From Epiperipatus broadwayi (Eukaryota > Onychophora > Udeonychophora > Euonychophora > Peripatidae): a stretch of 64,000 bases of DNA. Made by a program: the position numbers and the translations under genes. The stretch lies in assembly GCA_028023455.1 (NCBI GenBank), contig JAQFVV010000049.1, positions 2,642,036 to 2,706,035 on the forward strand, given 5' to 3'. The notes under the pieces were generated by a model. The model had not been told where the DNA came from. It worked only from the letters and a program-made list of their open reading frames with translations, and did no database searches. How positions within the stretch are numbered: position 1 is the stretch's first letter; every line of letters starts with the position of its first letter. Of this stretch, positions 21,906-34,050 are shown in pieces.

Positions 21906-24555
21906 ATTATTATAACTCTTATATTTCACTATTGTCAGCTCTCTACTTTTGATTATTTGGTTTACACTTGAGCATTATCTTCAATATAGCCATTATTATA
22001 CACTTCTCAGTATTCTTCTCTTTTATAAGATATATCATTATCTTCCTACTCATGCACTTATAATCAGGTTCCACTGCCAATTCCAATATATTAGCTTTAT
22101 TCTTAAGATTCTTAAACTGATTATTTTTTCAAAACTATCTATTAATATTTCTTTTTTTTTCCCTTTACATTTTCTATGTCTCTAAATATGTTCTCATTGT
22201 TTTAGAATATGACAATTTCAATTTTTTTTTTTTAATAATTTTTACCTACTCTCTTTATTATCCAAGTATTTCTAATTTTATTAACTCAACTATTTTCAAA
22301 ATTTTTCTAAATCTTTATTCAAATGCTTCCTGTCATAGATATTTTTCTATGCATACAATTTGATAATTTATTAGAGAATAAAGATTTATATAATTCTTCA
22401 TAAATATTGCCATATTTTCTTTTTAAATTGATCCAGAAAATTGTTTTTATTTATTATCATCCAACATAAAATAAAATTGTGCCAGAATATTTTTATTTTT
22501 TGAAACCAAATGAAAACTGCTCTAGTTTATCCATTATAACACCTATACGTCTAACTTATTACTATTTAAGCTGTTAGATTTTTACAATATTATTATTGCC
22601 AATGCAAAATTGATTCTATATTTGTTCTTATTCAATGTACCCTCACACATACATTACTGACATAAAGCAATTTTTAAATAGCCTACTTTCGGTTAAATAT
22701 ATTCCAACATTCTTTCATAGAGAAACAGTGAAAAGAAACAATTTCTCATTAGATTTGCCAATTTCTTAGTGATATGGATTTGAGCAGATTTATTTCACTC
22801 TTTAACTAACAATTGTTAAATACTTATTCCCAACCAGCATTATGTACCTAGTTGAATTGGAACCTAAATAAATTTTCAAGATTTATCAGCTTGGGTTTAA
22901 ACCATAGATTATGAGTATAGCAAGCAGGTGTGCTAACAAGGTTTTTGTATGCATGCATGAATATGCACACATATTTTTTCTCACTATGTTGAGAAAAAAT
23001 TTGATTCTAGTTTATAAATGTTAAAAAAATCCATCATTTTAATTACCTTTAATTTATGTGGCTTATAAGAATAAATCACAACTATTTTAAAACTGATATA
23101 TTGATTCTTATAATTAATATTAAAAAGAAATAACCCTCTACTTGATTGATATTGATTTCTAAGGATTATTCTTTAAGCTCACTGGTAAAATTCATTAAGA
23201 AAAAGAAAAGAAATGGAATACTTAATGTAAATTCTGAAACTTCAAATCTTTTAACTGTTGATCAACTAATTTAAATATATTTAAAAAGCAAATATAAGCT
23301 TCTAAAAATTTTCAGTATAAAACAGAATAAAATTAGAAATGTAATTCTTTATAATAAAAAGCTGTTACTTGAATGAATAGATATAGAAAGCAGAACACTC
23401 AAAATTAGTCAATGCACCAAACATGTGCAGACATGTCATAAACATTTTTTAAATATTTTTTGTGATTAATCCATATCTATTCACCTCTGGTATGAATGCC
23501 CCACATTTCCTATAAAACCTATTCAATTTTTCAATTAAGACTAAGCTGAAAATTACCTGTGTTGCCTTGGGATATTTTCAGCTACTTAAAAACTTTCCCA
23601 GATATAATATGCAATTGAGCTCTCAAGTGAGGAGAATGACATTACATAGTATTAGCCATTATGTTACTACTGCATAGTTTAGTAATATTAATTTTTTGGA
23701 ACTCAAGATCTATGGATTAAGTCCTCTTAGGCTTTTCTGATACTCAGATCTATTATAAATTCCCCAGAAACAAACCATTTAATTACTTATTTACCATGAG
23801 ATCCTAATAAACAGTATCTTATAGTTGGTTTAAAAACAACAGAAAGCTACAGTTCACCATGCCACTCTATAAATGATCAACTCTGTAAGCATGGGCAATC
23901 AATAAATACCAGATATGAGTACAAAACTTATCATGAAATTAGTTTTACAATATTGGGATACAAAAGTTCTCTTTAATATTATGGTTTAAAATAAAACCAT
24001 CTTGCAGTCAATTTGGCTCTACCCTATCTTATTTATGCTTTCACTGGGTATGGATGATTCATGTTCAATGGATTGATTTTGTCAACTTAGTTTAAATAAA
24101 GTCTACAAAAATCATTGTACTATTTTTGTTTTTAACAAATCTATCTTCTATCAAATTTAATTAACATTATAAACTATAATAATAATTACAAAGTATTTGA
24201 TTAGTATATATGTATATGCACATTATAGTAAGAAAAATACCCAGGATAACACTTAATTACATCTATTTTTATATATTGGATTATTATTATCATCATCATC
24301 ATCATCATTATTATCATTGTTGTTGTAATTTTTTGTGCTGAATATTTTGCACAAGATTCAGACAGTAAGTATTTATTATTTTTTGTTCCCTGTAATAATT
24401 AATATTTATAAATTTCATAGTTATTATGTGTGTATGACACCTCAAACATCTTATCTTATTTAAAATTATTTATTTTATTTTGTTTGATTATTGTTGTTAA
24501 AAAATAAATAAATATTACTATTATTGAATATAAAATATATTGTATAATACATTAT
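21906..24555. other. No gene seen
   Basis: Long stretch without a gene. The plus-strand frame 21949-22185 is hydrophobic, rich in I, F, L and Y from A/T bias, and I do not accept it as a gene. An ATT/ATC-type microsatellite is at 24280-24325. Confidence 0.4.
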
Positions 24556-24559
24556 TTTA

Positions 24560-24690
24560 GATAGTCCTGTCGTTCAGTGGAAGCATAGCCATCTGCCTTA
24601 TCTGTGTCCTAGGATTCAAATTTAAGTCAAATAAACTTCAGAATTGGATATCTAGCTATTCTAAGCTAGAGGATAAAAGAAAATGCTCAA
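24560..24690 (+). repeat. tRNA-headed SINE-like unit, second type
   Basis: TCGTTCAGTGGAAGCATAG (A-box-like) is followed about 30 bases later by AGGATTCAAATTTAAG (B-box-like GGATTCAAAT). The body has GGATATCTAGCTATTCTAAG, a block also seen near 1040 on the other strand. A clear poly-A or microsatellite tail is missing. Confidence 0.4.
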
Positions 24691-24699
24691 ATTCTCATC

Positions 24700-27350
24700 A
24701 TTTGACAATTTCCAAACCTAATGTTTATCTATGTGGAACTATTAGAGAGAAAGATATTTTCCTGTAATGAGATATTATTAATAGAGCGGTTTTATCTTTT
24801 TATCTACATTAATTTGTATGGCATATATTTCAACATGTTCACAGCGGGAATATTTGATTTTTTTTAATATTAACAATAAAAAAATATCAAGAGAAAAAAG
24901 TGTTATAAAATGTTATTGTAATACAAGATTGATCTAAAAATTAATTTTTATTATCTTTTTGTAACTAAGAAGAAAAAAAGTTAGAAGAAAGATACCAACA
25001 TATTGATTAATTTTTATAAAAACATGTAATACTTATGATTTTAATAGATATTGTACTTTATTGATTTCTTAACCGAACCAAGTTTTTATTATTATTGTTT
25101 CAATAATAATAAGATTGATAATATTAAGATTAAATATCATAATGGCAACTATAAAAAATTTGCAATTACAGGAGCACTTATAATTTTGTGTCATTTTCTA
25201 TATCATTCGATGAAATTTAAACTTTTTACTATGCATGATATTTTTGTCCTACTTTTAAAATATTCTGATATTTAATCTTTGACTGCACAAATGTATATAT
25301 ATATATTTAAAACTGACCCTTTTCATTAAAGATAATGGCTAGAATTTAGCTAATAAAAATAATGTTGGTTTTTGGAATCAAAGTAACTATTATAAATGAC
25401 ATAAAAATGACACAAACTAAACACTTCAGTAATCTTATATGATGCAATATTAAAATGGCAAACTCAGAAGATCATTATCCATTTAACATGGCTCAACTCT
25501 ATCATACCTGATGCTCAAACATTTTATGGATTCCCAAAATTTACCAGATCACATATGAGAATTCTCAACAAAAATGAACATCTAAAGACTTCACAATTCA
25601 CACACACATGCATATATAAATATATTTGTAATAAATAAAAAACTAAGAATATAACCTTCTGGACTATAAAATAATTGTGGCATAGTGGTTAATACATCCA
25701 CATGCTATCTGCATGATGTATAATTTGAATTTGGGTTGGATAAATCTTCAAAAATTTTCCTGGATACAAAAGCGACAAGATTATTTTTTTAGAATACACA
25801 CACTCAATTCAAGTTATCCAGTCATATTTGATAAATGAATAATCTAATAATTCTAAGCTAGTGAGTAAAAATCTGAAGTTAATTCTAATTGAATAGTTGA
25901 CTATAGATATGTTAACTATAAAAAAATAAAACTGATTGTAATATTATCCAAACTTCACAACTGATAGATAGGTATCATTCATCTATGAGTCTAGGAGTCA
26001 TGGTTACCTTTACTTAAGGGAATCATAATTGAAGATATTTTACATATGATCAAATAAAAAATATTTTAAATTTTAATTTTAAAACTTTTAATGTTAACAA
26101 AATGAATGCAATTAAGTCCATAAAGATAATATATTGTAACAGCATTTTCCAAAAATAAAACATGGAAATTTTCCTATTCAGTAGCAGATGCTTGTAATTT
26201 TTTAACTATATTGAAGTGACAATATAAGGTAAAACTGACTTTATATCACTGAAGAATAAAGGCTTCTCCAACAGCTCCTCATAAAAGAGTGAATAAGATG
26301 AAATCATTTACTAGAAATAACATAGGATAATGAGAGTTGAATGATTTTTTAGCTTTGTTTTATATTCTAATTAAGAATATATCAATTTACTATCCACTAT
26401 TAAATAGATAAGTAAAATGGCTGCAGGTTGTCTACTTGAAAAAAAATCCTAAACCTAATTATGCTTGAAAAAAATATCAAGAGTACTTGGGCAAAATTCA
26501 AATCTGGATCATATGGTATGGTCAAAAAATGCACCAGCATTAAACCACCCTGAAACCCATAAAATTAAGTTTCATAAAAGATTTCCATAATGCCTTATTT
26601 ATACTAGAAAAAAAAACTGTTGTATAAATAAGGATTGCTTGCACTATATGTAACTAGATTATTAGTGATTTCTCCTAACATGAAAAATAATTGCTACACC
26701 CCCCTCCCCTACACTGTATGTGTGTTTTTTTTTTTGAGTTAGATTCAAATAGTTGACATGTTATTATATAAACATGAGTTATCAATCGTTAATATACTAT
26801 TTATTTCATCTAACAGAAAAGTATTTTAAATTTGACACTAAATTTGAATATTTTTTTATATCCTTAATAAACTAGTCATATTTTTAAAATAGTTGATCCT
26901 TACTTTAAATGTAAAAGAGTTCTTTTTATTGTAATCAATAAAAAAGCATTTTTTAAAACATTAATAAAATGCTATTACTTGAGAATATTTTTAAATGTTC
27001 CTTGCTACAACAGGTAATATTTATCCACGTTTCTATTTGTTTTATAATATGTGTTTAAACAAATGTAACTCACTAACAAATTAACTGATGATAAAGCAGA
27101 ATAATTTCATTTTAAAAGCCTTCTTGCAGTAACAATCACCATAAATATGTATATAATGATGAAGTGTCATTAAACAAATAGAACATGTATGATTGTTAAA
27201 ATTCTCAGCTCAAATGCATGTTTTAACTAGGCAAGAGAATAAGTACTACATAAACAATCAATGTTAAGAGCTGCTAATAAACATTTTTAAAATATGTATT
27301 GATAACATTTAATGTTAAATGATTTAACTAATTGTTTAATGATGTTGCAT
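24700..27350. other. No gene; one weak tRNA-like head
   Basis: Mostly unrecognised A/T-rich DNA. At 25675-25745 TGGCATAGTGGTTAATAC looks like an A box and ATTTGAATTTGGGTT a poor B box, followed by CAAGTTATCCAG and TCTAAGCTAGTGAG, similar to the body of the second SINE-like type. The frame 25051-25275 looks like chance. Confidence 0.35.
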
Positions 27351-27557
27351 ATTATTCTTCACTATAAAGTGTGGTAAACAGAGTAGCTAAAATTCAAAAA
27401 ACTAATCACAAAAAACTATTTGCCAAGCGCTTTCAGTACCGTGTATCAGAATCACGGCGACATATTGGAAAATAGCGCTTGGCGGATAGTTTTTTTATGA
27501 TTAATGTTTTTTGAATTTTAGAATACTGTTTATCACACTTTATACGTGAAGAATAAT
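27351..27557. mobile_element. MITE, ~205 bases, GC-richer centre
   Basis: Arms of about 85 bases pair: ATTATTCTTCAC / GTGAAGAATAAT, AAAGTGTGGTAAACAG / CTGTTTATCACACTTT, AAATTCAAAAAACTAATCA / TGATTAATGTTTTTTGAATTT, GCCAAGCGCT / AGCGCTTGGC. The ~40-base loop contains CCGTGTATCAGAATCACGG, itself a small hairpin. Distinctly less A/T-rich than its neighbours, suggesting a fairly recent arrival. Confidence 0.75.
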
Positions 27558-27591
27558 TTTCATTATCTGACAGAGTTTTTTTATATATATG

Positions 27592-27664
27592 TCAAATGCG
27601 TCGACCGGGTTGGCTGCTTGGAAGGCAACTATGCTAACCACTAGGCCACCAACGTTTGACTCAG
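27592..27664 (-). repeat. tRNA-derived SINE-like unit, copy 3
   Basis: Minus strand: ACGTTGGTGGCCTAGTGG then TTAGCATAGTTGCCTTCCAA then CCAACCCGGTCGACGCATTTGACAT (shown in part). The A box T-G-G-C-C-T-A-G-T-G-G is intact; the B-box region is altered. It sits 35 bases from the MITE. Confidence 0.5.
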
Positions 27665-28388
27665 AATTTTTGTATTATTTATTGATGCTGTATATATACA
27701 ATTTAAATATAATAAAACAATGAGATAAAAATATTTCTATGACACATTTAAATTAAGCATTATTATGATAGATAAATGTTCAATGATACATTAATATAAG
27801 GAGATAAAAAAAAGTTTTAATTTTTTAAAAATAAATAATCAGCATTACAATATAGTGGAAAAGCTTAAATATTGTTAAATTCATAAAATAAAGTGTGTCT
27901 ATCATTGCTACATTATAGCACGTGTGAATGTGTAAGAATAGATTCTCTTGGTTTTTATTTTGAGTAATTATTAAGAGGTAGATTTAAAGTAGTTACGAAA
28001 AGACAAAGTAATTAAAATAATATTCATTCTTATTGAGGATATCATTTTTACTAACATCAAAGAAAGATTTTGAGAAAACTAGTTTCAAATATTTTTAGAA
28101 TATCACAAATGTGGAGAGGAAGTGGTTTCATAGCAATCAGAATACAATTTATTGAGATTGAATATAAATTTAAATTATTTGTAAATGAAACTTGTGAATT
28201 TAAATCAGCAAATATTTGGATATATAAAATGAAATTTTTGAGCCAGTATGTGTAACATGCTTCCCAAACAAAGCTGATTACATGGACAGTTGAATTAAGA
28301 TAAATTAAAGTGTAATTTGTAATCAGTATTCATATTCATTCCCAGTTCATACCTTCAATTATTTAATCATGCAAGAAAAAATTAACAT
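27665..28388. other. No gene seen
   Basis: A/T-rich. The plus-strand frame 28070-28255 has no recognisable motif and no splice or promoter context; I do not call it. Confidence 0.4.
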
Positions 28389-28389
28389 A

Positions 28390-28785
28390 GGATCATGCAC
28401 TGTTTTTTTTAACTATTACAAACCTCCATGCAATCATCTGTCAGTAAGAGTTTTAAAAGCTTAAGTGAATCATTTAAGCTGAGAGCATGCTTATATCAGG
28501 GTTTGAATCTATTGCATGATTGATGTTACAATAGACAATTAAATTGTACAAATTTAGTTTTTTTTGGTTCACTCACCCATTAGTAAGAGTCTTAAAACCT
28601 TAAGTGAATCACTTAAGATTAGAGTGCACATAATAGATTTAAGCCTAATATAAGAATGGTCAATAAGAATTGGTGTATATATGAATATGCTTTATGCTTA
28701 TGTGATTCACTTAAGCTTTTCAAACTCTTACTGATGAGTGAGTGCGTGGAGATTTATAATAGTTACAAAAACAGTGCATGATCAA
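28390..28785. mobile_element. Foldback element with a repeated terminal module
   Basis: Outer arms: ATCATGCACTGTTTTTTTTA...GTAAGAGTTTTAAAAGCTTA on the left pair with AGCTTTTCAAACTCTTACTG...ACAGTGCATGATC on the right. A third module (CATTAGTAAGAGTCTTAAAA, then CCTTAAGTGAATCACTTAAG) lies at about 28575-28625 in the same direction as the left arm, so the structure is more than a simple hairpin. Confidence 0.65.
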
Positions 28786-28789
28786 AAGT

Positions 28790-30600
28790 TAATTTCCTTC
28801 TGCACAATTATAGATTTTTCAGTGCTTAATAATAGTAGTAGACTTTAACTAATTAAGTATTTCAGCATATTAAAGCTTTAGATTATTAAGTACAAGTAAA
28901 AATTGGAAGAAAGAGGGAATAATTTACAAGCATTGACAAAGTGAAGCTAAAGTCAGTAATAGAATAGATAATTACTTTAACACATAAAATTACTAAGTAT
29001 TGTTACAATTTATTTATATCTCTTAAAAATATTATATCCTTCAAGGAAATGAATAAATTTATCAACATGATTGTCTAGAACATTCTTTTTATGATAGCTA
29101 TCTTTCTTCTAGGCATGTGGCTCTGAAAAAAACATGAAGAAAAAATATCCAGCTAAATCTCCTAATGCCTAAGAAAAAATATCATGGCCTGATAAATTGT
29201 AAGTTTGAAAAATAATTGACCTATCTGAAATATATTGCCTGCTACAAGTTAGTGAACACTGAAGATCTTGGAATTAATGTGGAAACCAAAAGTAAAGAAA
29301 AACTGATGGACAAAAATAAAAAGAGATCTAATTTGAAAAGTATATATTATATTTAAGAATTTTGACAAAATCCTACAAAATATATAAACTATAAATATAT
29401 GCTGTAAGTACAAATGCAAATTTTATACAATTTAAAAATATTCATGCATTTAAAGACATACTAGTTAAGTAATTTAACTTTGAATATATATTTTTTGCAA
29501 TGTTTAATACTTATAATTATGTTCTGTTTTAAAATCAAAATATTTATAATATTTTTAAATGTTTATTGTGAAATATATACTGATTTAATCTTTAAATCAA
29601 TTTGAAATACATATACTTTAGCATTGTTTTATTTTAGACTGAAATAAATAGCATATTGTTAATAATAATTACTTTTTGTTAAGTAATTCATTGGGTAATG
29701 TGATGCATGTTATAAGCATTCTGCTAATATATATATATATTTATTTGTAAGATGCTAATATATATATATATTTATTTGTAAGATTTATTTTATTATTATA
29801 TTAGTGTCTATGCAACCACACTTCAATTTGTGTCTAATGTGAAATGAAGACTAACACATCTTATTATGGCTAGATAAAAAATGTAGAACCTTATTTAACT
29901 ATTCTTGTTTTTCCAGTAATATGTGGAATAGAGTAATGTATGTTGGTAGGTTTTCAGGTACTAACATGGATGTACTTATTTAATTTATTTTATGCAAAAT
30001 GTAATTGTTTTGTTGTTATTTTCTGTCTATTACATGTTAAACTTTTACTAAATTAAAGTTTTATATCAGATGTAACATGCATTCTCTAAAATGCCCTTGA
30101 ATCATACATTATTTATATATACATACTTGTCTGGTACAACTCAGTCTAAAAGTTATGACTTAAAAACAAAGAATGTGAGTAATGGGGGAAGGGTGTACTC
30201 AAAAAGTATTAAGTGATAATGAAAATAGTCTATCAAAGAAATGATAGTAGTATTCTCATGTAATCTTTTCTGTATATATGCATTAACATGGTACTTTCAA
30301 ATGTGGGGTATCAGGGTTGTCTTCCATGAAAGTATGAAATACTAGTGTTTCTTATTGTTATCTGTTATCAGATATGTTCTATTACAATTTTAATTATGCA
30401 TATAAATTAACTTATGAACATAAAGGGCCAAACATAATTGAAATAACATCTTGTCAATAAATGATTAGTCACAATATATATAAACATTAGAAGCATAAAG
30501 CTAAAATAGTCAATAAAATAATTAAAATTACCTCAACTTCAAAAATAAACCAGACTAGTCAAAGAAATCAACTCTAAAACAGAACCAAAAGGAGTAAAAC
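28790..30600. other. No gene; a 31-base tandem duplication
   Basis: A/T-rich. At 29723-29785 a 31-base unit (GCTAATATATATATATATTT then ATTTGTAAGAT) is present twice. Nothing else recognised. Confidence 0.45.
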
Positions 30601-30609
30601 ATATCTAAA

Positions 30610-30860
30610 AATATATACTAAATATTATCCACAATTTCAAACTACATCCCACCATGCCCTTAATATTAAAAACACTCTTAAACAAGTTAATTGATTCAGA
30701 ACCATAAATTTTTAATAATAAGTAATAGAAATTCTTTATTAAAAAATCATCATTATAAAAACTTTACGATTCTGAAGCAATTAACTTGTTTAAGAGCTCT
30801 TTTAATATGAAGGATGTGTGGGATGTAGTTGGAAATTGTAATATTTGTTGATTTGTTTTT
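30610..30860. pseudogene. PLE-A endonuclease C-terminus, inverted pair
   Basis: On the plus strand at 30760-30850, YDSEAINLFKSSFNMK matches the end of the 5-kb GIY-YIG fragment. The preceding ~100 bases (30640-30740) carry the same segment inverted (minus strand YGSESINLFKSVFNIKG). The two short copies lie tail out with a few tens of bases between them. The GIY-YIG catalytic part is absent. The plus copy continues into the same post-ORF block as at 5340 (TCTGCTTGTAGCAGTGAAAC). Confidence 0.55.
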
Positions 30861-31245
30861 AGTCCTGTGCATATGAGAAGTCTGCTTGTAGCAGTGAAAC
30901 TAATGGCTTGCATTTTAGTTTATTTCTTTGGATAGTCTGGTTTATTTTAAATTTGGAGCGATTTTAATTTGAAAATTACAATTGCAATTTTTATTGTTAT
31001 AATTGACTATTTATTATTCAGAACAGATTATATTCATGTGTTTAAGGAGGTTTATTTAAACTTCTTTGTATCAATAATTTCAATCTCTGTGGTCAAGTTG
31101 CAATCTTTAGTCTCTGTATAAATATATTGGACCATAAATAAAGGTGGATCCCAACTTTATTATTAAAAGGAGGTTACCTTGTCAATGGTTTGAGATTGTT
31201 GATTATTATCTAAATTGGGATTGTCTAAGTGTTGACTGTTTTCTA
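30861..31245 (+). repeat. PLE-A post-ORF segment (pseudo-LTR start)
   Basis: GAAGTCTGCTTGTAGCAGTG then AATGGCTTGCATTTTAG matches 5340-5400. After about 31000 the match to the 5-kb copy fades and the rest to 31245 is unassigned. Confidence 0.4.
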
Positions 31246-31247
31246 AT

Positions 31248-31249
31248 GG

Positions 31250-31284
<35 letters not shown>
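31248..31284. repeat. (TA)n microsatellite
   Basis: About 18 uninterrupted TA units. No other feature seen in it. Confidence 0.9.
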
Positions 31285-31289
<5 letters not shown>

Positions 31290-31596
31290 AACATAAGTGG
31301 CAACTTCATCACCATTATTCTATATGATAAATTAAAACTTTTAATCAAATAAAACAAATAATATGAATATACATGAATCAAATCTTGTACTAATGTTATT
31401 TTTTCTTTACTATAGTCTTTTTTATTTACTATTCCAATGAGAGTATTATTTTATATTAAATAAACAAATAATTGAATGAGTTAATCTTAATTTATATTAT
31501 GCAAATATATAATCACTAAATTAACCATAATCTTAAGAGATTGTAAGATATTCAAAAACTAGAAAAGTCAGAATGAGTTTTTTTTTCTTTTTTTTT

Positions 31597-31697
31597 TTTT
31601 ATGTGTCATAGCATGGGCCAGGAAGCAAACCCGCTAACCCGGGACAACTGCTTGTAAGGCAGCTGTGCTGACCACTTGATCACCAATGCTTGGCAAG
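31597..31697 (-). repeat. tRNA-derived SINE-like unit, copy 4
   Basis: The best-preserved copy. Minus strand: AAGCATTGGTGATCAAGTGG, CAGCACAGCTGCCTTACAAG, CAGTTGTCCCGGGTTAGC, then GGGTTTGCTTCCTGG and CCATGCTATGACACAT. It contains tRNA-like A and B boxes about 50 bases apart. The plus-strand side is flanked by a long T-rich run that on the minus strand reads as an A-rich tail. Confidence 0.6.
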
Positions 31698-31699
31698 TC

Positions 31700-32920
31700 A
31701 GATTGAGTTTAGATCTAAAAACCTTTGCATCTCAAGTTTATTACTTTACTATTGAAGATAACTATTTTATGTGAGGTTGGAATAATTTTAAATCCATATT
31801 ATCGTACCCAATGAAACAAGAAACACATCATTGTAAAAATATAAATAATAAATGGAATATTATTTTTTAAGATATATATATATTTATACAGTAGTCTGGA
31901 AACTATGCTGTATTTTGTTCCAAGGTCCCCTTACATACAACAAAAATATTGCATAATAGCTCACCTATTGTTGATGAACAATAATTAGAATGCATGTACA
32001 ATACAGTACATTTCAACATGCATATATATATAAAATAGATGCTTTGTATATATAATGTGCATGTATATAAATTAAAACTATATGTATGATACATACAAAA
32101 TTAAAAAAATCATTAAAACCAGTCAACATGTAGATACACTGAATATCAATAACAATCAACAATGTCAAACTGTTGTCAAGGCAACCTTTTTTTAACAATA
32201 AAAATATAATAATGTAATTATTAATAATAAATTGAAAAAATCCATTTATATATATACATTTGCAGAACTGTATGTATGTGTTCAATATATTCATTAAAAA
32301 ACAATATTATAATAAAACTTACTTTATTATTATTATTTTTATAAAATGGAAAATAGAAGATTTATTTTTTGATATATATATAGCTCACTTCTGATTAAGA
32401 CTTCTTTTATTTTTTTTTACTAACTCAATAATTTTCATTTTTCTCTTTAACAAAGAACTTTATGATGTTTTTTTGAATTCTCACTCATGATATTAAAAAA
32501 ATATAGTTTTTTATTACAGATATACAGAATAAAACTTTTTGAAGATAAAAAACATTTGGAAAAGAAATTGGTACATGGACTTTTAATTATGATACAGAAC
32601 TGAAAAGGTAGAGTATTTAAATCATGAAGAAAATATGATTATTGTACATTAATTCATGTTTGAGTAAATGATATTTAGTAAGGAAAAAAAGTTGCTACCA
32701 TAATGAAATTTGAAAAATTTAATAAGTTCATAAATTTCATGGTTTTTATTATTTCTTTGTTTATATATATATATATTATATTTACATGTATTTTTGGTTA
32801 GTGAATAATTAAAGTCATATAGTTTAATATCATGAAGTTTGTAGCTTCACTTTATATTAAAATGAAGATTTTCCTGGGCTACTGATATAAGAAATATATT
32901 ATCTAGTTCATCCATGTAGG
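31700..32920. other. No gene seen
   Basis: A/T-rich; two overlapping minus-strand frames (31903-32094 and 32013-32294) consist of I, Y, F and C from TATA runs and are not credible genes. Confidence 0.4.
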
Positions 32921-33107
32921 GTCTATTTGGTCACACTAACCATCAACTGAGTAATGAATATTATAAAAGCAGTTGTACAGGCACTATAAACATTGACATA
33001 AAACAGGATTGAACATTCCATCAATAGAAGAAGAGATATAGATATAGAAAATTTTAAAAATAAACATCAGAAATTATTCAGATTAATGTGTTTGTTTAAA
33101 AAGTTCT

Positions 33108-33385
33108 TCCAAATAGAAGGTAGTTACATGTATTAGCTCATTTGTTGATACAATTTGTCATCTTATGGATCTCAATGGCTTTTTTGATCTTACAATGATG
33201 AAAATTGCTACATATGGATATGATCCTGGTGTTAAAAAAATCAAATTTTTTTCATATAGAAGGTAGTTTACATGTATTATCACACTGACACAATTTGGTC
33301 TCTTAAGGATCTCACTGGCTTCTCTGATCTTACAATGATGAAATATATCACATGTGGATAGGGTTCTGGTGTTAAAGAAATCAAT
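33108..33385 (-). repeat. ~140-base tandem duplication in the PLE-B 3' coding end
   Basis: Two units (about 33108-33241 and 33251-33385) share ATAGAAGGTAGTT.ACATGTATTA, GATCTTACAATGATGAAA and CTGGTGTTAAA. On the minus strand each encodes an endonuclease tail-like segment: FHHCKIREASEILKRPNC in the upstream unit and FHHCKIKKAIEIHKMTNCIN in the downstream one. The duplication therefore doubles the C-terminal coding segment. Confidence 0.65.
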
Positions 33386-33399
33386 ATTATATTCTTATC

Positions 33400-33640
33400 A
33401 TGGATTTAGATTGCCAATGATAATGAGCATCTTTTAACTGCATTAATATATTCATCTCTTATAGTATTGATGTGATGATTGCTCATATCCACATAAGAAA
33501 GTCTACAAATGCCACATGAAATTTCATAAACACCATGGGCCTTAGGAAGGGATTGAGTTCTTAAGCTTGGATAGAATGTTACTAAGTTTTTAGTAAGCAC
33601 TATATACTGTTTTTATATTATAGCACTTTAAAAAATGCTC
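33400..33640 (-). pseudogene. PLE GIY-YIG endonuclease fragment
   Basis: Minus-strand frame ending at 33406: LPKAHGVYEISCGICRLSYV then DMSNHHINTIRDEYINAVKR. This is the PLE GIY-YIG core: G-V-Y-E-I with the C-G-x-C typical of PLEs, then Y-V-D-M in place of Y-I-G-x-T, then the R-x-x-E-H/Y helix and A-V-K. The conserved glycine after Y-V is lost (D), and the Arg-Val-x-Glu-His stretch is altered, so this copy would not be active. Upstream RT sequence is missing; downstream coding continues in another frame into the duplicated tail. Confidence 0.65.
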
Positions 33641-34050
33641 TATATTGTCTGTAAATACTTTTATATAAGGAATACAAACTTTAATAGTTGTTTCTCCTTT
33701 TGGCTTTTTATTGTGATTGTTTTGGGTTTGAATTAAGGCTTAATATATAGTTCTATTATTTAACAATTAGCTAATAAAACAATACTTAGATGATTTACTT
33801 TTTTAAAGATATGATTTATCTGAAAGATTAACTGTTCTAGTGAAGAGTTTTAGCTACAGAAATAAATGATTTATCATCTAGGTTTATCTGTGTATATTTC
33901 ATTGTATTAATATACTGATGTTTCAGCTGAGTCACATTAACATCAATTGAGTAATGAATATTATAAGAATGGTTGTAGAGGTGCTGTAAGCAATGACATA
34001 TACTAGACTAAAAGTTCTACCAATAGAAAAAAGGTATAGAAAATTTTAAT

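Larger units (their letters stand above)
32925..34050 (-). mobile_element. Penelope-like element family B, partial, between direct repeats
   Basis: A fragment with a GIY-YIG endonuclease remnant (33400-33620) lies between two direct repeats of about 130 bases (32925-33065 and 33915-34050). Shared blocks: GAGTAATGAATATTATAA, GTTGTA.AGG.....TAA..A.TGACATA, and TATAGAAAATTTTAA. Direct flanking repeats around the end of a PLE ORF fit pseudo-LTRs. The reverse transcriptase is absent. Confidence 0.55.

Noticed and set aside
31903-32294. Two overlapping minus-strand hydrophobic frames
   Set aside because: Built from TATA/ATGTA repeats; no start context, domain or second copy.
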